Below are positions 24,935 to 37,204 of a stretch of DNA of 64,000 nt, piece after piece. Every line of letters begins with the position of its first letter. Positions within the stretch are counted from its first letter, which is position 1. The stretch spans positions 5,325,501-5,389,500 of the forward strand of contig JAFCIZ010000005.1 in the NCBI GenBank assembly GCA_017871115.1, in the 5' to 3' direction. This stretch comes from Cunninghamella blakesleeana. Taxonomy: Eukaryota > Mucoromycota > Mucoromycetes > Mucorales > Cunninghamellaceae. A program made the position numbers and the translations under genes. Below the pieces are notes generated by a model that had not been told where the DNA came from, made no database searches, and saw only the letters and a list, made by a program, of their open reading frames with translations.

Positions 24935-27900
24935 ATGAAAATATATCGTGCTGAAACTGGACAAAACGTACATTGGCCTCGTAATCTTAATCAGCACATT
25001 CATTCGTAAGTCCGCAGTTCGTCTTTTTATATATATATATATATTTTCATTTTCTTGGTATTTTTTTAAAAGTCCCTTATCTAATTTTCTATGTATTTAT
25101 TTATATGAATATATATATATATATATATATATTTATAAAAAAAAGAATAGATGATTTTAAACATGAAATAGAAAAATGTACAGGCGTTCCTATTTCTAAT
25201 CAAATTCTTATGACAAGTTTTGGAACTCAAGTAAAACAAGATCAACTTAAAAAAGTACTTGTAGCAACTGGCAAGGTTAGAAAGACTGAAAGAATTATTA
25301 ATTAATATTTTACTCCTCAATATATGTTGTTAATACTATGTTTTTTTTTGTATATTATTATTATTATTATTATTTATTAATAGGATGAATATATTATTTT
25401 TATATATGATAGACATTATTTAGGTGCATCAAAGGAAGAAATCACAACATTGTTAGATGTTGAAATGCCAATATTAGAACCACTTATTACTTCATTGGAC
25501 GGTAACGTTTATATTTATAATAAAAGAACTTACGTACATGTAGATAAAAAATTTCCAACCCGTCATACTTATTATGATCATCGGTATTTTTTTTTTTCTC
25601 TTGTAGCTTTAACTTTATTAGATAATCTTAGAAAAAGTAGCTTACAAGTAACATCATTAACTCAACAGTGTGAATTATATCTTACATTATTTGCCAAATT
25701 TGATACATATAGTCAAGTAAATTACATATTATAAAAAAGATAAAAATGAAAAGGAAAGGAGAATGACAATGTGATCAAATATCACTATATTTTTATTATC
25801 ATTTGGTCTAACTTTTTTTTTTTTTTTTTTGATGACGATTTATTTTTTTTTATTACAGTCAGTGTTTAAAACAATTGCTTCTCATACGCAATTATCAAAA
25901 AATTTAGTGGAAGAACAAAAAGCACAAACCATGGCACTCAATGTAGCGTTTACAAATTTGGAATCACATAGTAAATTTACGAATCATGGTGTACAACTAT
26001 TCTATAACATGGCGGAAAAGGAGTTAAAAAAACAATCTGCATTACTAGATACAGCGGACATTGATTTAGAGATTCTCCAGCATATAAAGATACATTCAGA
26101 ATTTACAGCATATAGTAAAGATATAGAATCATCTTCATCATCATCGTCTTCGTTACCGTTAATGAAGGGAAAAACACATTTAATAGATTTTATAGATACT
26201 CAACAAGTACAAACAGCAAAGAAGGATGCTATAGATATATGTATTTATTTAACAAATGAAATTCAACTATTAAAATCAGTCATCACCGAATTAAAAGAAT
26301 ATGAAGATGATTTAAGAAAGCAAATTATAGAAGACCATGATTTACAAACGTTAGATACTTATCTTGTGGAAATTCAGGATACTCGGGATAAAGCTCAATT
26401 TCTTCGCGAAAAGATTAAACGGGATTTAAATCGAATTTATACTAAAATATCAGAGTTATTAAATGTACCTATCTCTTCTTTATTTTCAACATTGTCTCTC
26501 GATTCATCGTCATCTTCAATATCTACCATCACTTCTACAGCCATACCTAACAATCTATCATCTTCTATTTCCTCCTTAGCAACAGTATCATCAACCACAA
26601 CCAATAACACTGCTACTACAACACAAACACCTTTTGGTATGTCTGACAACAGAACGTCAACTAATAGTAGACGCCAGCAAGACATTTTATCATCACATGA
26701 TATCACATTTCCATCACAAGCTAAGAAAACCTTGAAAGCATTTTATCATTTAGCAGAAATTCATGTTAACGACTATTTACCAAAATTGACTAATTATGAG
26801 TTACTTGTACGGAAGCATGTAATGAAATTAAGATCAATGAAACGACAATCTATTCAAAACTTTTTAAAGAATATGAATATTGTTTCGCAATTACAAAGTG
26901 ATATTGCAGCTACATCCCCTCGTTTGGATTTGGCAAACAAGTCTCTTTCGGATTTTAAAAATAAATACGCTTCAAGCTCATTGGAAAAGTGTCGAGATAT
27001 TTTATTTGCCTATGTAAGTTTATAAATGGAATGACGGATAAATATATAGAATAAAATATATACATATAAATATCCGTCTATACTTCTACTCGTAATCTCA
27101 TATTTGTATTCTGATTTTAAATCTATTTATATAGGGTGCTTTGATGATTGAAGTAGTTAGACGAAAGGAATATGCAATGGTATGTAAAATAAGTAATAAA
27201 AAAACTTTAATTAGTTATTATAGAGAATATATAACAAACTCACTGTTATATATATACACTATATATTTTTTTAATATATAAACCCAGATTTTAGTAGAAA
27301 ATGCCAATGTAATTGCTGATTTAATGGGAAGATTCAGGGAGCATGAAGAAGAACGTAGAAATTTTTTCCGCCATGATATATATAATACCCTACCATTTGA
27401 AATCACAGGTAATTATTTAAAGGGCATATGGTTAGATATATATAAATATATAAAGCGCGCGAAATAACGATGGATTTAATATAAATATATATTACGTTTT
27501 TTTATTTTTATTTTTATTTTATATAAATAAAATGATAGGTATTAATGAAGCAGCTCCACATTTTGAAATATCAACAATTAATATTAATGAAAAGGCACCA
27601 CGTATAACAAAAAAAGATATTATAGGTAAGGGAGTCGTTTCAGAAAATTTTTTATCAATACAAATATACTTTTAATTATATTCATATTTAACTTAACATT
27701 ATTATTGTTTTTTTTTACATCATTATTATTATCATTATCATTTTCATTTGTTTTATTTGTTTTTATAAAATAGAATTTGTTTCTTTATTGAATCTTTGTT
27801 ACTCTCGTGCTCTTGAAAATATAAATAAGAACAAAACTGGAAAAACAAAACAATTGCAAGAAATTTTGAATAACGTGGATGATCAACTTTCTTCAAAAAA

Positions 27901-29642
27901 CATTAAAAAGAGTCATTATGGCCAAGATTTATTAAACCTTCTTAATGATATGAATTCTCAATTGGATGGATTAAATGCAGAATTTTTGAAAATGGTTGAA
28001 AATACATGTAAGTAATGTTTAGTTAACAAAATAATAATAATAATGGTATATATATAATTCATTTTTATTTATTAATTTATATATTGGGACTTGTAGATTT
28101 TGGAAATGATGGAGAAATGAATAAGATTGCCTCAAAAACGGATAATATTGATATGGTGATGTCCTTAAAATCAAAACAAGTTTTATTAGAAGCTGAGGAT
28201 AAAGTGAAGGTATATTATATAATTGTTAATAATTATGTATATCTATGTATATCCAAAATGTTAGTATAGATTTATTAATACATATATATTTAAAAATAAT
28301 GATAATTAGAAATATGAGGCCAGGATTGAATCGCTAGAAAAAACTCTTCAAAAATATCAAGCAGCGACACTCAACACTCAACAAGAAGCCAAACGTATCA
28401 TTACTGAAAACCAAAAAACACATAAAAAATCAGCTAGTACTTCTGAAGCTACATCTATTTCCTCTTCTATTTTTTCCGTACTTGATGATGCTCTATCCGA
28501 AGCTGAGAATAATAATGATACATTGTCATCATTAAACAAAAATCAAGTAACAGTCAATAAGGAGCTATATTTAGAATCGCAAAAAAATATTGAAGCCCTC
28601 AAGGAAACCGTGAGACAAAGGGAAGCATTTATTGAAAAGATACATGAGCAGTTTGTTAAAGTAGAAGATGAGGTATTAAGCTATATACAAATGAATATAA
28701 ACAATATAAATATAAATATATAAATTACATACGTATATGGTGTTAATAATTTATATATATATGCTTTATAATAGTACCACAACTATCGGGATCAAGCAGA
28801 ACAAGAAAAGGAAGAATTACGTTTACATATACAAGAATATGAACAAATTCTAGAAGAAGAACGTCAAGCTTATGAAGAAAACAGAAAGAGTGTAAGTCGT
28901 TTATTATTATTAATTTAATTTAAATTAATTTATTTTTAAAATATGAAATTACTAAACTAATCAATATTATTTTATTTGCCTAATTTTATTTATAGTTCTT
29001 GAAGGAAGCTGAAATTAAAGATAACTTGGCTGATATAAGAATAGCTGATATTGAAGCAGATTGGAAAGCAAAGGTAAAATAATGATAATTACTCTTTATT
29101 TATTTATATTGAAAAAAAAATCCTATAAAATAATAATTATATTAAAATCATATATATATACTTTTATTTTATTCTATTTTTGTTAGGTTAAAGTGTTGAC
29201 AGATGATTTAGAAAAAGAACGTGAACAAAATAGTAAATTAGTAGAACAACATCAACAAGAAGTATCAGAACTCCAAGAAAAGCACGCTAATGAATTAGAA
29301 GAATTAAGAAAACAATTAAATGAATATAAGAAGATATCTGACAATGATGATGAAGTGAAGTCGAAGTTGAATCAAGATTTGATAGATCTTCGCAATGAAC
29401 ACGAATCTTATAAGAAAGAGGTAATATTTATGAACAATGATAATGACAAAAAGAATAAACATATAAAATATATTATCATTATTTTCTTATCTTCTCTACA
29501 AACATGCACACATACACATTTCATTATATATAGGCTGAAGATAAATTACAACAAGTTTTAGCTGAAATGAACGATACTGAAGGAGCTAGAGATGAAATAA
29601 AACAAAGATTAGCACAGGTAAAAATAATAACCTCCAGTTAAT

Positions 29643-29679
<37 letters not shown>

Positions 29680-31766
29680 AACAGGTATATAAGAGGATGA
29701 GTGATACACTAGATATATTTATATATTTTATTTTTTAATTATATTTTAGACACGCGACATGGTTGCAAGAGCAGAGCAAGATTGGATGGATAAAAACAAT
29801 GCTTTGGAAATGGTAAACTTAATTGATACACTTTATAATTATAGAATACTACAGAAATAGGATTTATAAAGTCATAATACTATGTGATTTCTAATTATAA
29901 TATATATATATATATATATTAAATATTTTAATTTATTAGTTAAAGAGCAACCATGAAGAAGCTTGTAGTAGAATATATGGCCTGGTATCCAAACTAAATA
30001 CTAATTTAGTAAGATCTCTTTATAAAGGTGACGATGACATCATTAGTTTGATTGATATTCTATCGAAGGAAATTGATTCATTGGCGATAGAAGCTAGCAG
30101 TACACAAGAGGTAATATTCATATACTTATATAATTTGGTGAGCAATTATAAAAGAGTTATTATTATTTATTTATTTTCATACCCATTTTTTTATTTTTTT
30201 TAAATAGAAACTTCACGTTCTTGAACAAAATTATAATAAAATATGTCAAAATCTAGAAATATCTAATGAAGAAACAATGGAATGGAAATCATTATCAGCA
30301 CAAATGGCAAATAAGCTGGATACCATTCGTAACAGTGTATATTTTAATATGACAAACCAGTTGCAACTATCGGTGGATGAAGGAGAAGCTGGGGCTATGA
30401 CAAAGAAGATTTTAAATTCAGATACACAGTATGATGCAGCCATTTGTAATGAAATTATATTAGCAATAAATTCAATTGATAATGAAAAATTCGTTGGACG
30501 CGTTCGTAAAAAAGTTAAAAATGCACATGAACTTACTCGTCGATGGCAAAAAGAATACAAAGAGTTGAAAGGTAACACACATACATACATGCACATAAAT
30601 ATATGTATTATGTATTGAATACCAAAAAAAAAAAAAAAATTGGAATGATCAATTACTTTTGCTCATACATGAATGTTTATTTTTATCTATCTATTTATTT
30701 ATTTATTTTAAATAGAAAAATATACCAAGTTACAATCATCTGCGCATGAAAAGATTGCTTTTCGAAAGTAAGTTTTTTTTTTTTTTTTTTTTTTTTTTGG
30801 TATTGATATTAACATATTTACTTAATATACATTTATTAATAGTTTCAAAGACGGTGATGTCGCTCTTTTTCTTCCAACACGTAATTCTTCTGGTAAACCT
30901 TGGGCAGCCTTTAACATTAATGCACCCCACTATTTTTTGAAACCTACTGAAAACATTTTAAATCAAATGAACTCACGTGAATGGATTGTTGCTCGTATAA
31001 CATCAATTACTGAATGTGTGGTCAATGCACAAGTAATAAGAATAATGTTATAAAATAAATAAATATATATAAAAAAGGAAGAATTTATTACAAGTACTAA
31101 TTTATATATTATTAATATAACTATACTTAGGACCCAAATTCCAACCCATATGGACTTTCAGATGGGTTGGTGTTTTATCAACTTGAAGTTGAAAATTGGC
31201 GTAATAATAGACATAAACACCATCATAGAAAATCGAAGCATCAAGGGGAGCATGAAGCATCAACTTCTGCTTCAACAATAACAGAACCACAAACGACAGA
31301 AGGTGAGAATATATCATCGAATAATAATGACCGTAGAGATTCTATTACCCATCGATCATATACATTACCAAATGTGAATAATAATAGACAGCAGCAGGAT
31401 ATTGGGCTTGCGAGCATTTCTACATCATTATCATCTCAACAACAACATAGTATCATTCACACTCCTTCTCCTCCCTATACACAACATGATATCCCATCTG
31501 CACAGTCTCTATCATCTCCACCTACTAGCCCATCTCAATTTACTACTCCTGCTTCTGCTACTATAACAACATCAACTACATCATCCAATATTATTCATAG
31601 TATTAATTTATCACCACCCAAATCTTCTGGTCATACTGATCTTAAAAACCAGATATGTAGTACAAATCAATTTAGTCCTCCGAGCCATAACAAAGTCCAT
31701 TCACCATCATCTTCATCTACACCTAGTATTGATCCTTATTTGGTTTGGACAAGTAGTAACGACTGA
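24935..31766 (+). CDS. ATG11: Autophagy scaffold Atg11
   Basis: Scaffold that links cargo receptors to Atg1/Atg9 in selective autophagy. Twenty-one exons: 24935-25005, 25146-25275, 25384-25501, 25607-25716, 25859-27013, 27135-27179, 27288-27408, 27539-27625, 27774-28007, 28097-28209, 28310-28672, 28775-28891, 28996-29073, 29187-29420, 29534-29617, 29750-29812, 29940-30110, 30208-30571, 30716-30767, 30843-31032, 31131-31766; the joins are in phase and give 1511 residues. The N-terminus (MKIYRAETGQNVHW, CTGVPISNQILM) is the ubiquitin-like region. The middle is predicted coiled coil (EKEREQNSKLVEQHQQEVSE-type heptads). The C-terminal claw domain reads NFKDGDVALFLPTRN, PHYFLKP, REWIVARI and YQLEVENW. 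A Ser/Thr/Pro/His-rich tail of about 190 residues follows and makes the protein longer than the yeast one. Confidence 0.92.
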
Positions 31767-32641
31767 ATTATTTTTTTTTAAATAATAATAATAATAATAT
31801 TTATAATATTTTTTTGGGGAAAAAAAATAGTTAAAAATTTTAAAAAAAAAATTTAGTTAAAATAGGACGGAGCTATATATACACTTCCCTTTAATGTTAC
31901 ATTGATACCACCGTTTTTTTTTTTTACTTTTATATTTTCTTTGTTTAATTAAATAAATGTTTTCTTTATGTGTAAACACGACAACAGCATATAAATAAAA
32001 TTTGAAAAAAAAGTAGATATATTAAAGCAAAGTAAATAAAAGAAAAAATAATATATGTTTTTTGTTGATTATTTATTTTCCAAAAGAAATACAAATCCGA
32101 CAAATTAAAATGATAATAATTATAAACAACTTGATGGGTACACGAAGAAGAAAATAAAGGAAACAGTTTCATTATTTATTTATTTACTTTATTTTTTAAT
32201 CATGATTAAAAATAGAGAAGTAAGGAAAAAAAGAGAAAAGTATGTTAACATAAATCAATTTTATAGAAATAGCCATAAATTAAAGAGAGAGAGAGAGGGA
32301 GAGAGAGAGAACCCAAAAGTCAGCAAAAGAAAACATTTAATATGGTTGAAGGTAAGGAAAAACAAAACAAAAGAAACACGAACGGGGCGGTATTAAATAA
32401 TGCTACCTCCAAGACCATGGCAGGTAACTCGCTAAAAAATAAAATGAAAAATGAAAAATGAAAAATAAATAGTCATATTAAAAATTTGTTAAAAATAAAA
32501 TAAAAATAAACTAAAACTATATTTAAAATATGGATACGATACTTACTTACCGCCGCCGTCGTCAATTTATATAGTGCGATCACTAAGTATAAAAATCTTT
32601 TTTTTTATTTATACCTTCAACACAAGAAGAAGAAGGACAAT
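31767..32641. other. Intergenic region after ATG11
   Basis: 3' flank of ATG11, then AT-rich DNA with GA-repeats (about 32285-32310). Two less AT-rich islands lie at about 32380-32430 and 32548-32580. On the minus strand they look like exon ends (donor GGCGGCG|GTAAGT, acceptor TTTTTTAG|CGAG). They may be part of a spliced non-coding or small gene that also covers 32642-33210. Confidence 0.45.
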
Positions 32642-33210
32642 TCAAGTAACAGCAGATCTTGATAAAATCACTTTCCAGTATCTATTTACCTTAATCCAAC
32701 TTCTTTTTTTCTGGGGCCAACACCATTTCCAAGTTGTTGGGAAATAGCTCAAGTAGACTGATGACACACCTAAAGTTGTTATTTTTTTTTTTAAAAAAAA
32801 CATATATATATATATATATATGTGTGTGTGTAAATATTATTGTTTTTTGATTATTATCAACAATCTTTGATTATTTTTATAGTGTGATCATGATAAATAA
32901 ATATATTTATATAAAACCGAGTAAAAAAATAAAAAAAAGAAAAAGAAAAAGAAAAGAAGAAGAAGAAGAAAACAGTAAACAAAACTTTTTTTAAAAATAA
33001 TTACCAGAATACCTTGCTAATTTCTATTACGAGAATTTTAATGCATTTTTGATTAGTGAGGATAGTAATTGATAAAAAAAAAAGTTGCATGTTTTGTTTT
33101 TTTTTTTTCATTATTTATTATTTATTATTATTTTATATTACCTTATTGTAATCGTTTTGACATACAATCTTTTTTTGTAAGTTTAATAAACTTTTAAGAT
33201 AAAAAATCAT
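32642..33210 (-). CDS. Possible small spliced gene, 71 residues, unknown
   Basis: Tentative. On the minus strand, three segments join in phase into one open frame with a stop: 33210-33142 (ATG start, donor AAG|GTAATA), 33023-33005 (19 nt, acceptor AATAG preceded by a CTAAT branch-like sequence, donor TCTG|GTAATT) and 32769-32642 (acceptor TTTAG). The predicted product is basic and aromatic-rich (KKLARYSGVSSVYLSYFP, then TTWKWCWPQKKRSWIK). I recognise no family. An alternative frame through the last two segments ends ELFPNNLEMVLAPEKKKLD. The segment is less AT-rich than its surroundings, so it is probably transcribed or conserved for some reason. A non-coding RNA is equally possible. Confidence 0.2.
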
Positions 33211-33978
33211 ACTTAAAAATGTATATATATATATATCTATTTAGTGATGATTAGGTTGTATTTTTTTATAAATATAGAATAAGAGCGAAAAGTTTTATAG
33301 ATTAGAAAAAAAATGTAAATATATGAGAGAGAAAAAAGAAAAAGTGAAAAAAAGGTAAGAGAAAGCGAAAGAAAAAGGATAGATAAAAAGGTTTTGTTAT
33401 TATTTATAAAAGAGTGAGCGAGACCGAGGGAGAGAGAAAAAAGCGCGGTTCAGAAAAAAATTTTTTTTGTTATTACATTTACTTATTTTGGTGAGGGTGA
33501 ATTAAGTATACGTAGATAGAACGTTAAATCATCTCATAATAGTATATAATGTGATTATCTTTTGGGTTACAGTCATATATTTTTTAAAAAAAATCAAATT
33601 TGAAATAAAAATGCATTTACATATAAATCCAAAGTATACAAAGTTGAATATTGTTTTATTTAACTAATAAAACTATGCTTAGTCTTCTAACAATGTCAAT
33701 AATAATAATAATAATAATAACATTACGTAAATATTTTTTTTTTTATTTATAAACAATATTGGAATCATTATATAAGAGTATTTAAAGTTAAGAAAGATTG
33801 TTACTTTTTGACTTCTGTTTTTAAACTCAGCTATAGATTTTTTTAAAAAAAATTCCCTTTTTTTTATTTCCTTTCCTTTTCAATTTTTTTTAAATACGTA
33901 AACCAATATATTTTTTTCGATCTTTTATACTTTCTCTCCTTCATCAGCTAACGTATAATAAAAAAATAATAAAAAATC
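33211..33978. other. Intergenic region, Kin17 promoter
   Basis: AT-rich with purine-rich stretches (about 33300-33455) and a TAA run near 33700. An aaactcagctatagat sequence lies about 150 bp before the Kin17 start. No gene seen. Confidence 0.6.
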
Positions 33979-34449
33979 ATGGGTGTAACAGGTGGTATGA
34001 CGCCAAAAGCTTTGGCAAATAAAATGAAAGCTAAAGGGCTACTAAAACTCAAGTTTTATTGCCAAGTATGCCAAAAGCAGTGTCGAGATGAAAATGGATT
34101 CAAGTGTCATACACAATCAGAATCTCATCAACGTCAAATGCTATTAGTAGCAGACAATCCTGGGAAATATGTTGTCAACTATTCAGATGAATTTCAAAAA
34201 GATTTTATTAAAGTATTATCTCGTCGTCATGGAACAAAAAGAGTGTTTGCTAATGCTGTTTATCAAGAATATATTGCTGATCGCCATCATATTCACATGA
34301 ATAGTACTAAATGGAACTCCTTATCTGAATTTGTACGCCAACTTGGTAGAGAAGGTGTATGTCATGTGGATGAGACCGAGCGAGGGTATTGGATCACTTG
34401 GATTGATAATAGTCCTAAAGCTTTAGCAAGACAGGTAATATAATAAATT

Positions 34450-34496
<47 letters not shown>

Positions 34497-35026
34497 TATG
34501 ATATATGTATGTGTATATATATTAATAATCATTATAAAATAAATATTTTCTAACCGATCATGGTATACTTCTTTATGTATATTATTAGGCGGCTATTCAG
34601 AAAATGGATCGACACACTAAAGACGATGAAGAAAGAGAACAAGAATTGTTAAAAGAACAAATTGAAAGAGCATCTAAATTAGCAGAAGAAAAAGGTTTAG
34701 ACAAAGAACAAGTAGCAACAGAATTAAAACGATCAGAATCACAAAATAAAATTAAACTTAACCTTTCACTTAATACATCAACATCTGAACAAAAAGAATC
34801 ATCATCAACGACTGATTCTGCAGCAATACCAACAACAAAAAAATCAACAGGAAATAAAATGAAATTACTAATGGGAGGAATGAAAAAACAAGAGTCAACG
34901 GCATCGCCATCGACAACATCAACAACTGATAAAAAACCTACTATTATGTTTGGTTTGGGTAAACGAAAAGCAACTGATGTACCTAAAACTCCCTCGGATA
35001 ACAAAAAAATTAAATCATCATCTTAA
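33979..35026 (+). CDS. Kin17 zinc-finger DNA/RNA-binding protein
   Basis: Nuclear protein linked to DNA replication/repair and RNA processing. Exons 33979-34434 and 34589-35026, in phase 0, 297 residues. The N-terminus GGMTPKALANKMKAKGLLKLKFYCQVC-QKQCRDENGFKCH...SESHQRQM holds the CCHH zinc finger (Cys-x2-Cys...His-x5-His). The winged-helix Kin17 domain follows (residues about 55-150; NYSDEFQKDFIKVLSRRHGTKRV, VYQEYIADRHHIHMNSTKWNSL, WITWIDNSP). The remainder is a coiled-coil-like Glu/Lys segment and a Ser/Thr/Lys-rich disordered tail. The C-terminal tandem SH3-like module of animal KIN17 is missing, as is usual in fungi. No sign of truncation. Confidence 0.95.
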
Positions 35027-35588
35027 AAATAAAAAAAAGAACGTATGCTCTTTTTTTTTGTATGTATGCATAGTAATAATAATAATAATAATTATAACAC
35101 CCTTATATTCAACTTTTATATTTATATATATTAATTTATAAAAAAATCAGCATCATCACCATCATCATTAATAAACTCATATTTTATTTTATTTTCTAAT
35201 AAATGTCTATAATTTTTAATACAACACCTACTTATTACTATATCACTTCTTTTTAAAGTCAATAGAATAAAATAATAATCACTAATAGCATATATCATCT
35301 TTATATATAATTACTTTACACAACATTTTTTTAAATACAATATATTGTTAGTTTAAATGTAAAAAATTTACACTATTATGCTGGTACCTTTTTTAAAAAA
35401 GAATTACGTGTGCTTAGTTTTAAGCAGCATTAATTTTAATATATGTATGTCTATTATGGCACCAGTTAAAAATAAAAAATAAAAAATATTCAAGTTTATA
35501 CTTAGTTACTGATTATCTCTTTATTATATGATAATATATCAATAAATTAAATTAAAAATAATAATATAAAGGTGTGAATACATGAATA
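35027..35588. other. Convergent intergenic spacer
   Basis: Between the 3' ends of Kin17 (+) and the hydrolase (-). AT-rich, with CAT repeats near 35150-35165. No gene seen. Confidence 0.65.
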
Positions 35589-36473
35589 TTATAAAACGGT
35601 ATCCACAACATTATTTTCTTTTGCTTTCTTTAGAGTATCACAAAACCATTTTGCCACCATGGTATCGTATTGTTTATAAAGGTGGCGATCGCTTGAAGGG
35701 ATCAATTCACGAATCAATAACCAATCATGAGCATAAGATGCTTTACACACATCCACATTTAATCTTGTTGAATTAGATCTGATCATGTCAGCAAATTGAA
35801 TAATATCGTCATGAAATACTTCCTTCGAACCAGCAAAAAAAAGAATATTTCCTTGACAAATGTGTTCCATTCCACCTTTTGATAAATGCTTATTTAAATG
35901 AAGCATAGCAATATCTTCAATATTGTTGGCTTTCAAGACAATATATTTTTCCAAAACACGTTCGAATAAGGCATGTGTTACAATATCTGATTTTTCATAT
36001 TTTTCCCAAGATTTAGAAGTACGGTTGACAGATACTAAAGGTGAAGATAATAACATACCAGCTGGTAATTCAAGATCAAAATTACTTCGTTTACCATCAT
36101 AATTATGTAACAATTGAGGTGCATAAATATGGCACAGCATTTCCATTGACAGCATAGCCTGTAAAATTATATTAGATAATAATAAAATGAATAAAATAAA
36201 TAAATAAATGGAAATCAGACTCAACTTTTTTTTTGTGTTCGTTATTGTTATTATTGTTGATTAAAGTAAAATAAAAGGAGTTACTTACACCAGCCGAATC
36301 TCCTGAAACTATTACTTTGGATGGGCAAACGCCAATATCTTCAGTTAAAAATTTATAAGCATTGATACATTCTTTTACAGGAGTTGGGTAAGTTACTCGA
36401 GGTGCCAAACCTAAACCATAAGTATGTAATTTAAAAATACATATATTTAGTTGAGCTTATTCTTAGACATTGT

Positions 36474-36505
<32 letters not shown>

Positions 36506-37204
36506 CCATATTCAACAGATATGATTACTGCGTTAAGACCATGATTTGTTTTTAATAATTCAAGCCAACTTGTAAAAGCAGACATATACATTGTACCTAA
36601 AATGGATAAATAACAGTAACCATATTGAAATTATATATTAGTTATATATGTTTATCTTATTGTTTATTTGTTGTTTTATTTCATTTATTTCTTTGGTATT
36701 ACAGTTTCCAATTATAAACCCGCCACCTATTTGTTTTATATTAAAAAAGCAAGACAAAAAAGATATAGTGATATATAAGCATACATATTCTATTGGTTTC
36801 TATATATATATTATTTTCTTTTTTTCTTTTCTTATTTTTCTTTTATTAATATATATTATGGTTACGTTACCATGGATTTCAAAAATAACAAGATCCGCAT
36901 ACTTTAAACGCTGAAGAGCAACTTCTTCAGTATCATAAAAAATATCAGGAGCTATGAGCGCGCCTTTCCATTTTTTGTTATGAAACATTTTAATCCATTT
37001 TCTTTGTTCTCCAATAGGCGAAGTTAATTCATTCAAAGCGTATTCTGCAATAAAAGGCGGCGACGCCAATAATAGTCTAACAAGTTGTTGAACAAAACCA
37101 GAAGGAGCAATATTTCTAATATGTTTTTTAGCTAGATCCATTTTATGGACCATATATACAATAAATGATAAAATAAATATATCAATAAATAATACAAAAT
37201 ACAT
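35589..37204 (-). CDS. Membrane-anchored HSL-type alpha/beta hydrolase
   Basis: Probable esterase, lipase or deacetylase of the hormone-sensitive-lipase/arylacetamide-deacetylase family; substrate unknown. Five exons: 37204-36871, 36726-36703 (24 nt), 36596-36507, 36410-36289, 36158-35589, in phase, 379 residues. Residues 3-20 (FVLFIDIFILSFIVYMVH) form an N-terminal membrane anchor. The oxyanion-hole motif HGGGF (about 111-115) is completed by the 24-nt microexon. The nucleophile elbow is GDSAG (Ser about 188), split from AMLSME by an intron. The catalytic acid lies in the GSKEVFHDDI region and the His in YAHDW. Without the microexon the HGGG motif would be lost, which supports that exon. Confidence 0.88.
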
